Shown: piece after piece, positions 26,941 to 36,103 of the stretch | Position numbering within the stretch: the first letter of the stretch is position 1 | Layout: every line of letters begins with the position of its first letter | Source: an uncultured Hyphomicrobiales bacterium | Lineage (GTDB): Bacteria; Pseudomonadota; Alphaproteobacteria; Rhizobiales; Beijerinckiaceae | Direction: 5' to 3' | Assembly: GCA_903900975.1 (NCBI GenBank) | Contig: CAIUPE010000019.1 | Location: forward strand, 1-37,843 | DNA length: 37,843 nucleotides | Translations under genes and position numbers: made by a program | Notes under the pieces: generated by a model | Databases searched by the model: none | What the model was told of the DNA's origin: nothing | Seen by the model: only the letters and a program-made list of their open reading frames with translations

Positions 26941-28761
26941 TTACTCGGCGCTCGCGGGGGCCTCATTTGACCGTTTCAGAATACGGTTGATGTCGGGCGT
27001 AACGATAGGGTCGTCAAAATTGCCGGTAACCGTATAGGCCAATACGGCAGGTTCTGCGCCATTGGATGGCGGAGGGCCTAAGGCCTCGCCCGTCAAGTTG
27101 AGGGTTCGTGCCCCGATATTGATTTGACCCTTTAGCACCATATGGTTTGGTGCGAACTTCATGTCAGTGTCGCTGAGTTCTGCTTTTCCGTCATTGGCCT
27201 GGGCAAACACATGCATCGTCTCGAAATCGGTCTTGCCGCCACGCATATCGCGGATGACTGAGAGCGGGCGCGTTTCGATGCGTTTGAGCACCGAAGCCAT
27301 GTTGATTCCAGTCAACGTGCCGTTGGTGATCGCGAATTCAGTGGTGCCGGATAGAGATTTCATGATCTGATCTAGCGTTGTGCCGCTCGCATCAAAATTG
27401 AATTTTCCGGTTGCCGTGCCCTCAACCTTTTTCATATCCATCAAAGCAAGCGTCGATTGACCAATATCAATGGCCTCAAAGCTGCCATGGGTACTTACAG
27501 AATAGCCTGTCTCAACCGGATGCATAGACATCTTGCCTTTGGCACTGCCCTGAAACAGTTTGGCCGACGCTAAGGTAACATCGAGCGCGCGGTCCTTGGC
27601 CATTATGGCAAGGGCAACGTTGGATATACGAACAATGCCCAAATTTACGCGTTCCGCCGACAAACGGATATCTAGATCTTGGCGGGGCGTGGCTTCCTGA
27701 TCGAAGGTATCAAGTTTCCAACCCGCCGAGCTCATTTGTTTGGGCCAAACCGGCGTAAGGAAGCTGGTCACGTCCATGTCACCAGCCGAAAGCGTGCCGG
27801 TTACAAGGGGCCGTGGACCTGATACGTCGAAGGAAATTCCGCCGGTCATTTGCACCGGCCCCAACTTGACCTGTGCATCCGAAACCGCCAGCGCAAGCGG
27901 TGTAAGATGCGCCTTACCGTCGAGCCGAAGCGACGTGGCGATATTGACGGGCGGCGAAAGGTTGAGCCATTCGCTTAAACGATCAATACGGGAAACATCG
28001 CTGACAATGGTGCCGTCAAATTCGGCCTTACCTTTCCTAAAAACTTCGCCCACTAGGCGCACACTACCCGTTGGTGCGCTGAAATCGAACGAAAGGCGGC
28101 TCGACTGTTCCTGTTGTGGATCGGGCTTGCCGAGATCAACCTTCGCAGCAACATCCTGTTGATGCCAGAGCCCTGAAAGGGAAAGGCTTTTGGAGCCATC
28201 CTTCAAGAAATAAAGCGATGCCTTGAGGTTTGACCCGCCCGCAAGGGTATTGGCGGTACCCGATATTTCGATTTTACCGCCATTCATGGTGATCGTTTCA
28301 ATTTGATGGCGGGAGAGCGCGCGGTCACGGTCGTCGTCAGCGGCAAGGCTTGCTGCGAGCAGGGGAGCGAGACTCACCAGATCGGTCGGGACGAGGCGTT
28401 CAGGCACCGAAACCTTCGGTTGCTCCAGATGCATCGAGGTCGGTTCATAGCGGCTACCCAAAAGCGAGAACATGCGCAGGCCAAAGGAGACGCTCGGTGA
28501 TTGCAATTCGATTTTATTGTCAAACGAGAGACTTAACGAGGAAATCTCGATAGTTGGTTGAGGTAAAAAATGTAAGCTTGCTCTACCTTCGATGGTCGAG
28601 ACAGGCGACAGATCACGGCTAAGAATTTCCCGCAATTCAGCGAGGACTGGCCCGCTACTGACCGGAATCGATACAAAGCCGGCAGCCAATAACACCGTCA
28701 GACCAACGGCAGCGAGCGCCAGTTTTCGGATCAGCGAAGGGAAAATCTTAATGGCGATCAT
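26941..28761 (-). CDS. AsmA-family inner-membrane protein
   Basis: Large AsmA-like protein of 606 residues. It has one N-terminal membrane anchor (about 12-33, KLALAAVGLTVLLAAGFVSI) and a long periplasmic part rich in alternating beta strands. The C-terminal AsmA_2 region is recognisable in FNFDASGTTLDQIMKSLSGT and FAITNGTLTGINMASVLKRIE. AsmA-like proteins are thought to form bridge-like channels or tethers for phospholipid transfer to the outer membrane. This member could belong to any of several paralogue groups. It converges on ldtP with only a few bases between stops and is divergent from the acetoacetyl-CoA synthetase gene. Confidence 0.85.
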   Translation of the reverse strand: MIAIKIFPSLIRKLALAAVGLTVLLAAGFVSIPVSSGPVLAELREILSRDLSPVSTIEGRASLHFLPQPTIEISSLSLSFDNKIELQSPSVSFGLRMFSLLGSRYEPTSMHLEQPKVSVPERLVPTDLVSLAPLLAASLAADDDRDRALSRHQIETITMNGGKIEISGTANTLAGGSNLKASLYFLKDGSKSLSLSGLWHQQDVAAKVDLGKPDPQQEQSSRLSFDFSAPTGSVRLVGEVFRKGKAEFDGTIVSDVSRIDRLSEWLNLSPPVNIATSLRLDGKAHLTPLALAVSDAQVKLGPVQMTGGISFDVSGPRPLVTGTLSAGDMDVTSFLTPVWPKQMSSAGWKLDTFDQEATPRQDLDIRLSAERVNLGIVRISNVALAIMAKDRALDVTLASAKLFQGSAKGKMSMHPVETGYSVSTHGSFEAIDIGQSTLALMDMKKVEGTATGKFNFDASGTTLDQIMKSLSGTTEFAITNGTLTGINMASVLKRIETRPLSVIRDMRGGKTDFETMHVFAQANDGKAELSDTDMKFAPNHMVLKGQINIGARTLNLTGEALGPPPSNGAEPAVLAYTVTGNFDDPIVTPDINRILKRSNEAPASAE

Positions 28762-28890
28762 GGGGACCGGTAAAACTTTTCATCATCAATAGCCATGGTA
28801 TACATCGTCACGACCTTTGCCGGAAGATGCAGGCGTAATTTCAAGCTCGGCTATTTTGATCGAGCAGGGTTAGGGATGGATTAAGACACG

Positions 28891-30849
28891 ATGAACCAGG
28901 ATGGTGGGCACCTTTGGATACCAGACCGCGCTGATCGTTTGGCTTCTAGCATGACGCAATTTATGGCCTATTTCAATGCGCGTGAAGGGCTTGCCTGCCA
29001 AGACTACCGGGAATTACACGCGGCATCAATTGAGCGGCGAGGGGCCTTTTGGTCCGCGATATGGGATTTTTGTGACGTAATCGGCGACAAGGGCACAGTG
29101 GCGCTGGCGGACGATACGATGCCGGGGGCCGCTTTTTTTCCTGATGCACGATTGAATTTTGCTGAAAATTTGTTGCGACCCTCAGTCAATGATGCCGCAA
29201 TTGTCTTTCGCGCCGAAGACAAGGTGGAGCGTCGCATGTCGCGAGCCGAACTGCTTCATCTGGTTTCGCGTGCCCAGCAATGGCTGGTTGATCGTGGTGT
29301 CGGAGAAGGTGACCGTGTAGCCGCCATGCTTCCTAATCTTCCGGAAGCGGTGGCTTTGATGCTGGCAGTTACCTCGTTGGGGGCGATCTGGTCATCGTGT
29401 TCACCGGATTTCGGTTCCCGTGGTGTGTTGGATCGTTTCGGTCAAATTAAGCCAAAAATTTTTATTTCCTGCGACGGCTATTTTTATAACGGTAAAACGC
29501 TCGATGTGACTGAAAAACTGTCCGAAATTTGTGCCAGCTTGCCCGATCTGGATGCGGTTCTGATTGTTTCGTTGACCGGAGAAGCGGCTGCTGTTGCCAG
29601 CGTACTTCCGAATGCTGTTACCCTTGATGCCGCTATCGCTTGCTTTCAGGCCAAAGACCTGCAGTTTAATCGTTTGCCGTTTAACCATCCGCTTTATATT
29701 CTGTTTTCCTCCGGCACGACAGGCGTTCCCAAATGCATCGTCCATGGCGCCGGTGGGACATTATTGCAGCATTTGAAAGAGCACAGGCTTCATTCGAACG
29801 TCGTCGTGGGCGATCGTGTGTTTTATTTCACAACGCTGGGATGGATGATGTGGAATTGGCTGGTTTCGGCGCTGGCCTGCGAAGCGACGCTCATCTTGTT
29901 CGACGGTTCGCCCTTTGCTCCCCGCAGCACGGCCTTATTCGATTATGCTGAAGCCGAAGAGGTGACTTTTTTTGGAACGTCAGCAAAATATCTCGATGCG
30001 TGCAAGAAGGCTGGGATCACACCAAAATCGACGCACCGCTTGCGGTCTCTGAAAACACTGGCTTCGACCGGCTCGCCCTTGGCTGCTGAAACCTTTGAAT
30101 GGGTTTATGATGCGATCAGTGACACCGTCCATCTTGCCTCGATATCGGGCGGAACGGATATTGTTTCCTGTTTTGTCTTGGGTGATCCGACATCGCCGGT
30201 CTATGCAGGTGAAATTCAATGCGCCGGTCTCGGAATGGCCGTCGACGTGTGGGATGAGGACGGCAAGGCACTTCGTATTGGAAAGGGGGAATTGGTGTGC
30301 ACACGGGCATTCCCCTCGATGCCGATCGCGTTTTGGAATGATCCCGATGGAGCCAAATATCGGGCTGCTTATTTTGAACGGTTCCCAGGTGTTTGGCATC
30401 ATGGTGACTTTGCCGAATGGACCGTTCATGGTGGTCTGATCATTCACGGGCGATCCGATGCAACGCTCAATCCGGGTGGCGTCAGAATCGGGACTGCAGA
30501 GATCTACGCGCAGGTGGAACAAATTCCCGAGGTCATCGAAGCGTTGGCGATTGGCCAACAGATCAAAGGAGATGTTCGGGTTGTGCTGTTTGTTCGTCTG
30601 AAAGAAGGCATCCTTCTTGATGCTGCACTCTCAACCTTGATCCGAACAAAAATTCGGGAAGGGGCTAGCCCGCGCCATGTTCCGGCCAAAGTGATTGCAG
30701 TTGCCGATATTCCTCGGACCAAGTCAGGCAAAATTACAGAATTGGCCGTTCGCGATATTGTGCATGGGCGGGAGGTCAAAAACCGCGAGGCACTTGCCAA
30801 TCCCGAAGCACTTGAATTGTATCGGGATTTGCCGGAATTGCGTCTTTAA
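28891..30849 (+). CDS. Acetoacetyl-CoA synthetase
   Basis: ATP-dependent ligase forming acetoacetyl-CoA from acetoacetate and CoA, linking ketone-body or polyhydroxybutyrate turnover to central metabolism. The 652-residue length suits AacS. Features are the N-terminal extension [20 protein letters not shown], the AMP-binding P-loop [18 protein letters not shown] (about 268-285), the [16 protein letters not shown] segment typical of Aac[12 protein letters not shown], and the C-terminal catalytic Lys in [17 protein letters not shown] (about 609-625). Acetyl-CoA synthetase is the nearest alternative, but the FFGTSAKYL and ISGGTDI segments favour acetoacetate. Confidence 0.92.
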   Translation: MNQDGGHLWIPDRADRLASSMTQFMAYFNAREGLACQDYRELHAASIERRGAFWSAIWDFCDVIGDKGTVALADDTMPGAAFFPDARLNFAENLLRPSVNDAAIVFRAEDKVERRMSRAELLHLVSRAQQWLVDRGVGEGDRVAAMLPNLPEAVALMLAVTSLGAIWSSCSPDFGSRGVLDRFGQIKPKIFISCDGYFYNGKTLDVTEKLSEICASLPDLDAVLIVSLTGEAAAVASVLPNAVTLDAAIACFQAKDLQFNRLPFNHPLYILFSSGTTGVPKCIVHGAGGTLLQHLKEHRLHSNVVVGDRVFYFTTLGWMMWNWLVSALACEATLILFDGSPFAPRSTALFDYAEAEEVTFFGTSAKYLDACKKAGITPKSTHRLRSLKTLASTGSPLAAETFEWVYDAISDTVHLASISGGTDIVSCFVLGDPTSPVYAGEIQCAGLGMAVDVWDEDGKALRIGKGELVCTRAFPSMPIAFWNDPDGAKYRAAYFERFPGVWHHGDFAEWTVHGGLIIHGRSDATLNPGGVRIGTAEIYAQVEQIPEVIEALAIGQQIKGDVRVVLFVRLKEGILLDAALSTLIRTKIREGASPRHVPAKVIAVADIPRTKSGKITELAVRDIVHGREVKNREALANPEALELYRDLPELRL

Positions 30850-30861
30850 GGGCAAAGCTCC

Positions 30862-31470
30862 TTAGCGTTCAGGACGCGGTATCCGGTTATACCCATCCTT
30901 CATCGCCGGACGTTGATCGGGCAAAGTTGGCTCGGTCCAATTCGGCGTTTGACCCATCAGAAGGTCGATAAAGGGAATGGCAAAATCCGGATTGTCGCGC
31001 GCGTTCTCCTTGAAACTGTGCCAGAGCCTTGGATCATCGGTATGATCGGAGAGAGTAGGTAAGCGCTGACCCTCCTGCTCAATGACTGTGAGTGTAATCC
31101 CTAGGCAATAACTCACATAGGCGGACCCGGCCGGCCAAAGATCTTTCGGTTCATCCGTGGATGTCCCCACGCCAATCACCGTGAGAGGATCATAACGCAG
31201 CAACTGGGCCAACATACCACCGGCCGAAAAGCAAATAAAATCAAAGCGGTCAATTGCAGCGAAGGGGTGGGTAGAATAAAAAGCTTCAAGCCAAGCTAAA
31301 AAGCACGATCTCAGCCGCCCCTGATCGGTTTTTGCGCGTAACCCCGTGCGCGAGAGCGTTAGGGTAGCATTCCGTCGGAAAGTCGTTTCAAAAAACCTTA
31401 AATCGCGCATTCGGTGGCGCAAATCGGTTTGGCCGTGGAGTTCAGAAACCAGCGGAATCTTCATGGTCAA
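30862..31470 (-). CDS. Uncharacterised protein, last gene of the HPr-rel-like operon
   Basis: Protein of 202 residues that I do not recognise. There is no signal peptide or membrane span. The only motif-like piece is DFICFSAGGMLAQLLRYDP (about 77-95). It resembles the strand-nucleophile-helix elbow of alpha/beta hydrolases (small-x-Ser-x-Gly) but lacks a proper GxSxG, and no matching Asp/His pair is obvious. The Pro/Arg-rich C-terminus looks flexible. Its ATG overlaps the stop of the 262-residue gene by 4 nt (ATGA), so it is translationally coupled to the same operon. It converges on the acetoacetyl-CoA synthetase gene with 12 nt between stops. Confidence 0.65.
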   Translation of the reverse strand: MTMKIPLVSELHGQTDLRHRMRDLRFFETTFRRNATLTLSRTGLRAKTDQGRLRSCFLAWLEAFYSTHPFAAIDRFDFICFSAGGMLAQLLRYDPLTVIGVGTSTDEPKDLWPAGSAYVSYCLGITLTVIEQEGQRLPTLSDHTDDPRLWHSFKENARDNPDFAIPFIDLLMGQTPNWTEPTLPDQRPAMKDGYNRIPRPER

Positions 31471-32255
31471 CTCTCGGCTAATGGCGGAGCAAGAAGTTGA
31501 TATTCGGCGGCAAGGTGGGTTTGAGGATCAAACCCGCTCAAAATCGCCGCAAGATTGGCCTTTCGCAGATCTATCACATCGGCCGAAAGACCGAGGGCGG
31601 CAAGTGTTGCTTCGTGGCCCTTAACGGGCGATCGCACAAGTACCGCCTCGGCCAAGCCAAGCGTGGCAAAAACAAGCATTGGGAGCGATGGCTCATTCCC
31701 AGGTGACACATCATCTACGATCGCACCGCTATCGATCAAAGCAAGGGTTGTTGCAGCGATTTTTGTGTATCGACCAAGCTCCATCGTATCTGTGACCTTG
31801 GGATTGGAAAATTGGGCGTTAAGTGTCTGCCATGCGGTGTCGATGGGCCGCTCTAAGACGAGGTGTTTGGTAAACCCGAAATGGGCCAGCGCAATTTTGG
31901 AAGCGGCATATCGAGACGACACAAAGCCGTTACGTCGATCCTCGCTGTTCCGTTGCATTTCTATACCGAAGCCCGATCCGGCGAAGGAATTGATGCGTCC
32001 TTCATCCCGTTGGCGAAGCAAAATATCGCGGGCGATATCCTCGCCAAGGGCAGTAAACTTTCGCGTTTTCGTCAGCAGGTGAGCGGCCAGAGCCAAGGGC
32101 GAAAGGGGACGACCGGACAGAGGGAGATCAGGTAATTCAGACTGCCATTCCGACAAGCGTTGCCGAATGCCACGTAAACCGTCTTTTACAGCGAGCGGCA
32201 CGCGCACCATATCGCCTTGGTCCGGTAAATAAGGCGGGCGCGGGCCAGTCACCAT
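31467..32255 (-). CDS. Uncharacterised protein, fifth gene of the HPr-rel-like operon
   Basis: Protein of 262 residues with no family I can name. There is no signal peptide and no clear membrane span; LPMLVFATLGLAEAVLV is hydrophobic but short of a convincing span. Stretches rich in Ala and Leu suggest an alpha-helical fold (for example TKIAATTLALIDSGAI and HLAAEYQLLAPP). The start at 32255 lacks a strong ribosome-binding site; an in-frame ATG 45 nt later (MVRVPLAVKDGL) is possible. It begins 31 nt after the nucleotidyltransferase stop and overlaps the next gene by 4 nt. Function cannot be assigned. Confidence 0.65.
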   Translation of the reverse strand: MVTGPRPPYLPDQGDMVRVPLAVKDGLRGIRQRLSEWQSELPDLPLSGRPLSPLALAAHLLTKTRKFTALGEDIARDILLRQRDEGRINSFAGSGFGIEMQRNSEDRRNGFVSSRYAASKIALAHFGFTKHLVLERPIDTAWQTLNAQFSNPKVTDTMELGRYTKIAATTLALIDSGAIVDDVSPGNEPSLPMLVFATLGLAEAVLVRSPVKGHEATLAALGLSADVIDLRKANLAAILSGFDPQTHLAAEYQLLAPPLAES

Positions 32256-32286
32256 GGGAGTGTTCCAAAAATGGATTGGGATCTTT

Positions 32287-33699
32287 TTACTCTATTTTGA
32301 TGGATCGCACATCGGTATTTTGAGGGCTCACTACCGCGAAGGGCACCGGATGTGCTTGCGATATATGCTCGGGTGCGGCTTCATCGTCCAAAGGACCGAT
32401 GGGCACGGCGATAATCTCGATTTGAGTAGGGAGTTGAAAACCAGACGGAAGCTTAAAGGACCATTCGATCCAATCGGATCCATCCGGTGTGACGCGACCT
32501 CGCAAGAGGCTGGATACACGGTTGTCGACGATGACCTCGAACATGATTTTACGTTTCTGTGCCGGGCGGCGAAAGGCTAAGGTCACCGGCAAGGTCACAT
32601 CATCGACTTGAATGAGACGATGACGGCTGCTGATCGTCGAGGCCGGAGCACTTGCTGGGCGGGCTTTTGGCCGTATCACTTTGACGTCGTCACGTTCTTT
32701 TCGTTCGAGGGAATAGTCGCCCCGAAGCAGAGCGTCGGCAAAAAGACCAATGGCACGTTCGGCAACGCCGCGGCGAGCTTTCGGCCGCGCTGTAGCGTAA
32801 GCTTTCAAACGCTCGCCGAACGTTGATGTGCTGTTCCGCATCGCCTTTCGCGCGCCTTTGACATCGAGAAAAAGAGTATTTTCAATCCAACGAAGCCGCG
32901 ACTCGATCAACGGCGCCAAGCCGCGTTGACTGACGCGGTCGGCGAAGGCGTTCCAGTCAAAAGCTGGGTCCTTTAGTCGGGCGATCAGTTCAATGATCCA
33001 GTCTCCCATTATGCTGCCAGCGGAATGACCGAGTGCAAATACAAGCATGTCGACAGAGTCGGGGATTGCAACCGCGATGCCGGCCATTGAAACGGCGCGT
33101 GCTCTAGACCATACCGCTTTTTCGAGCTCGGGATCGGCACGGGTAAAATGCAAGGGAACATGGTGCAAGTCGATCTCACCCCGCTTGCCCCGCACGAGAT
33201 TAATGCCCGCCCGACGGCGAGCCACTTGGCGCAGAAAGGTTGCACTCAGATCGCGGGCGGATTGCCATCCGGTGGCTAAGAGAATTTCCAATGCCTTCTC
33301 AAAATCTTTTGGCTGCACAAGAACATCGACGTCACCTAAGATACGTCGCCGCGCGAACGGGATCGCTTCCGCATAGAGCGCGGCTCCCTTGATTAGCATG
33401 GTGGGAATTTCGGCCTTGGTCAGTTCCTCGATCGCGCGTGAGGATTCTGCGACGAGGAGATTGGATCGCGTCCAAGTCTGTTTTGCGACCCCAACCATGC
33501 GAGGCCGTAAGGTTGAGGGTGGATCGAGAAACTCAAGTCGTTCACACACCAGCGGCAACAGCCGCATTTCTTCCCACCCGATTGTCTCAAAATTATTCTC
33601 GGATGCCCATGCCTGGATAGCCGCCCGAGCAATATCGACCGGTGCGAAAGCCGCTTGCAACAATTGCTCAACGGGCCGTGTGAAATAGACGTCACTCAC
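32287..33699 (-). CDS. Nucleotidyltransferase family protein (NTP_transf_5/PF14907 type)
   Basis: Putative nucleotidyltransferase of 470 residues. The N-terminal half has the family pattern: PTMLIKGAALYAEA, then RRRILGDVDVLVQPKDFEKALEIL with the DxD-type metal site in GDVDVLV, and GEIDLHHVPLHF with another acidic residue after it. The C-terminal 120 residues, beta-rich and separated by a basic linker near 335-350, are a second domain of unknown role. A GTG at 33699 is chosen: an AAGGAG lies 10 nt upstream and the following VSDVYFTRPVEQLL looks like a natural start. A longer frame to 33783 would overlap the glycosyltransferase gene. PF14907 proteins often sit with PqqD-like and HprK-like genes, as here. 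The substrate is unknown. Confidence 0.8.
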   Translation of the reverse strand: MSDVYFTRPVEQLLQAAFAPVDIARAAIQAWASENNFETIGWEEMRLLPLVCERLEFLDPPSTLRPRMVGVAKQTWTRSNLLVAESSRAIEELTKAEIPTMLIKGAALYAEAIPFARRRILGDVDVLVQPKDFEKALEILLATGWQSARDLSATFLRQVARRRAGINLVRGKRGEIDLHHVPLHFTRADPELEKAVWSRARAVSMAGIAVAIPDSVDMLVFALGHSAGSIMGDWIIELIARLKDPAFDWNAFADRVSQRGLAPLIESRLRWIENTLFLDVKGARKAMRNSTSTFGERLKAYATARPKARRGVAERAIGLFADALLRGDYSLERKERDDVKVIRPKARPASAPASTISSRHRLIQVDDVTLPVTLAFRRPAQKRKIMFEVIVDNRVSSLLRGRVTPDGSDWIEWSFKLPSGFQLPTQIEIIAVPIGPLDDEAAPEHISQAHPVPFAVVSPQNTDVRSIKIE

Positions 33700-33718
33700 C
33701 GGTACGTTTCTCCTTGGA

Positions 33719-34498
33719 TTAAGGATTAATCGCTGCCGTCGGGCTGAGTTTGCCCGCCCGACCGACGACCGTATCCGCGTCAAAGTCTTGGTAGAAAAAC
33801 ATATTAACCTTCTCTCCCGGCGCGGAGCGGCGGCGCTTCATAGATTTATGGTGGGCGCGGATGAGAAATTTTTGCAGTCCGATCGTATCGTTGGTCATGT
33901 TATCTTTGTGCCGACGATGGAAAACAGAGTCCGCTGTCTCGATCATAATCGGCCAGTCGGCTTCGATAATTCTGAGATAGAAATCGAGATCTTCTCCAAA
34001 GGACAGTTCCTCGTCGAAGGCGCCGAGTTGGTCGAATACCGTGCGGCGAAAGGTTGCCGATGCGAGGCAAATATCCAACTTACGCTCCAACGGGGGTTCA
34101 ATTGTCCATGGCGTGTTGCTTTCGGAGCGAAAAATCCGGCGATGGCCGATCACCGCGGCAAGCGACGGATCGGCTTCGAGCTTGCCAATCTGACGGGCTA
34201 ATTTGCCTGGCGCGAAGAGATCATCGGAGTCAAGAAACGAAACGAAGGGCGCTGCTATGGCCGAAACTGCAATGTTTCGAGCAATGGCAACGCCTTGATG
34301 GTTGCCTTGAATTACGACAATTCGCGGATTGTTTGCCGCTAAAGTGAGGAGGAGTTCGACTGTGCCATCCGTCGAACCATCATCCACCAGAACCACGCGG
34401 GCATCGACGCCTACTTCGGCTAATACCGAATTAATGGATGCCTCGACATAGCCCACACGGTTAAACACAGGCATCAATACATCGACTCGGGGGCTCAT
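33719..34498 (-). CDS. Family 2 glycosyltransferase
   Basis: GT-A-fold glycosyltransferase of 259 residues, probably cytoplasmic. Seen are VDVLMPVFNRVGYVEASINS at the N-terminus, VVLVDDGSTDGT (about 36-47), the FVSFLDSDDLFAPGKL metal-binding DxD region (about 84-99), and a GEDLDFYLRI motif near 168-177 that probably supplies the catalytic base. There is no membrane span. Its ATG overlaps the stop of the HprK-like gene by one base (TAATG), so translation is coupled. The acceptor is unknown. By context it could decorate a peptide or lipid product of this operon. Confidence 0.9.
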   Translation of the reverse strand: MSPRVDVLMPVFNRVGYVEASINSVLAEVGVDARVVLVDDGSTDGTVELLLTLAANNPRIVVIQGNHQGVAIARNIAVSAIAAPFVSFLDSDDLFAPGKLARQIGKLEADPSLAAVIGHRRIFRSESNTPWTIEPPLERKLDICLASATFRRTVFDQLGAFDEELSFGEDLDFYLRIIEADWPIMIETADSVFHRRHKDNMTNDTIGLQKFLIRAHHKSMKRRRSAPGEKVNMFFYQDFDADTVVGRAGKLSPTAAINP

Positions 34499-35577
34499 TA
34501 GGCTCTCTCCAGTGCATCAAGTGACGTAAGTTCGAAAATTAACCGGGTGATGGTTTGGGCGATATCTGCTGGATCACGCGACAGTGCCAACTCGTAAGCC
34601 GGCAAGCGGGCCAGAAGCCTATTCATCGTAAAAAGTGTCTGTGATATTTCGCCAAAAAATTCGGCGTTCATGGCACGGGTCAGCGTGTCGAGTGCTTGCC
34701 GGCGAGCCATCGGCTTTAGCTCACAAGCGGGAACCGCGGCCACGCGGGGTAAGATGATCGCGACCAACTCAAAAGATGAAATGATTTGTCCGGGGAAAGT
34801 GTGGCGCGGATCAAATTCGGCTTTTCCATGCCAATTTCGAGCGACCGAGCGGAGTTTGGCGTCAAGGTCGGGAAATCGCGCTAGCCCTTTATCATCCTGC
34901 TTCATGACCGTATAAATACGTTCGGCGCGCGGGGTGTCCCGTTGGTCGAGCAGTATGTAGTCGTCGCCAACACTCGATAGACCCTGTGCTAATCCCGATA
35001 AAACGGTGCCCGATTTTCCTGCCCCGCCGGCACCGCAAAGCAAGACCCCATGTCCCTGCGTAGCGAGGGTACCGGCGTGTATGAGTCGCATTTGGCGACG
35101 TTGCGCGGACCAATGAACGATCCAGCGGAGCGGTGCCCCGCCGTCCCAAGGTCGAAGATCATCCCAGCGCGGTACAATATGGATGGCCATTCCGTCGGAT
35201 ATTCGTTGCACAATCCAATCGCGATCAAAGAACGGCGGGTGGACCTTATATCCCGCGCTGGCCAGTGCAGTGTCAAAGCTCGTTATGTTCCAGTTGGGAT
35301 CGTCCCAAAGCGGAATCCGCCAACCGATTTCATCGCCAGAAAGGCTGAACCAATGTTCTTCAACTGGCTTTTCGCTTGGTCGGACATCAAGCCGCGAGCG
35401 TATGAAATCGACACGGCCTTGGTTCGATGCGTGTATCCGACAGGTCGTGTTCGCAATCTGTCCATCGACATAGTGCAAAGCATCAGCCGCCAATCGATTG
35501 GTACAATGCGAAAAAAGGGCATCGAACCAGGCAGGTAGCTCCTGTAAATTGATCCGATCCGGACCGTGAAGGCTCAT
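34498..35577 (-). CDS. HPr kinase-like P-loop protein (HprK-related kinase)
   Basis: Protein of 359 residues with a P-loop GAGGAGKSG near 182-190, inside GVLLCGAGGAGKSGTVLSGL. This is the layout of the HPr kinase/phosphorylase C-terminal domain and of the 'HprK-related kinase A' group. A Walker-B-like SVGDDYILLD follows about 20 residues later. The first 170 residues are not the usual HprK N-domain. True HprK phosphorylates Ser46 of HPr; this relative has no known substrate and is linked with PqqD-like genes instead. The ATG at 35577 overlaps the PqqD-like stop codon (ATGA); an in-frame ATG at 35595 is less likely. Confidence 0.82.
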   Translation of the reverse strand: MSLHGPDRINLQELPAWFDALFSHCTNRLAADALHYVDGQIANTTCRIHASNQGRVDFIRSRLDVRPSEKPVEEHWFSLSGDEIGWRIPLWDDPNWNITSFDTALASAGYKVHPPFFDRDWIVQRISDGMAIHIVPRWDDLRPWDGGAPLRWIVHWSAQRRQMRLIHAGTLATQGHGVLLCGAGGAGKSGTVLSGLAQGLSSVGDDYILLDQRDTPRAERIYTVMKQDDKGLARFPDLDAKLRSVARNWHGKAEFDPRHTFPGQIISSFELVAIILPRVAAVPACELKPMARRQALDTLTRAMNAEFFGEISQTLFTMNRLLARLPAYELALSRDPADIAQTITRLIFELTSLDALERA

Positions 35578-36005
35578 GTTTTTAGAACCGGCCAACCTAT
35601 TTCTTCGTCGACATCATGAATCGGATCGGAGAGTACCAGATCACTCATATCATCGTACGAATCGAGGCCAAGATGCCGGTCGCCAGCCACATAAGCCGCG
35701 AGTACCGATGGAGCGGTTTCCGGCATATTCACCGTAGTTGGACGCAGTAATTCGGCGGCAATCAAGTCTTGCCCTAACGTTGTAACGGCTTCTTCAAGGG
35801 CGGAATCAGTCGATGCAACCGCCTTGATCAGATCGGGTAATGCGTGACCGGCCATCAAGTCACGCCAGAATGCGGCGCCAAGGCCCTGCAAACAATAATA
35901 AACGCCCGTTGCCATGTGTAAGATGACTACCTCGCCATCAAATTCATCGGCAACACATTGGGGAGCAGCTAACTCAAACTGGTTTACTGACATAGGCATA
36001 CGCAT
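35574..36005 (-). CDS. PqqD-like protein (HPr-rel-A type) with acidic C-terminal tail
   Basis: Protein of 143 residues, first gene of the six-gene operon. Residues about 10-88 fit the PqqD fold, a winged-helix RiPP-precursor recognition element: FDGEVVILHMATGVYYCLQGLGAAFWRDLM followed by a helical part, split here as FDGEVVILHMATGVYY (22-37) and LQGLGAAFWRDLM (39-51). PqqD proper is about 90 residues. The extra tail (about 110-143) is acidic and ends in a DPIHDVDEEIGWP stretch. An AAAGG 7 nt before the ATG at 36005 supports the start, with an in-frame ATG at 35999 as alternative. No separate precursor peptide gene is visible beside it. Confidence 0.8.
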   Translation of the reverse strand: MRMPMSVNQFELAAPQCVADEFDGEVVILHMATGVYYCLQGLGAAFWRDLMAGHALPDLIKAVASTDSALEEAVTTLGQDLIAAELLRPTTVNMPETAPSVLAAYVAGDRHLGLDSYDDMSDLVLSDPIHDVDEEIGWPVLKT

Positions 36006-36103
36006 TGAAAACCTTTAATGACCGAAGCCTACCTAACAGCTGCCCCAAGGTGTGTAAATGCAACGATGGGGTGATGTTACATTTAATCGAGGGCTAACAA
36101 TTA

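Noticed and set aside
35574-36103. Lasso peptide or PQQ biosynthesis cluster
   Set aside because: No precursor peptide, transglutaminase-like protease, asparagine synthetase-like cyclase, radical SAM enzyme or other pqq gene is present. Only the PqqD-like fold is shared.
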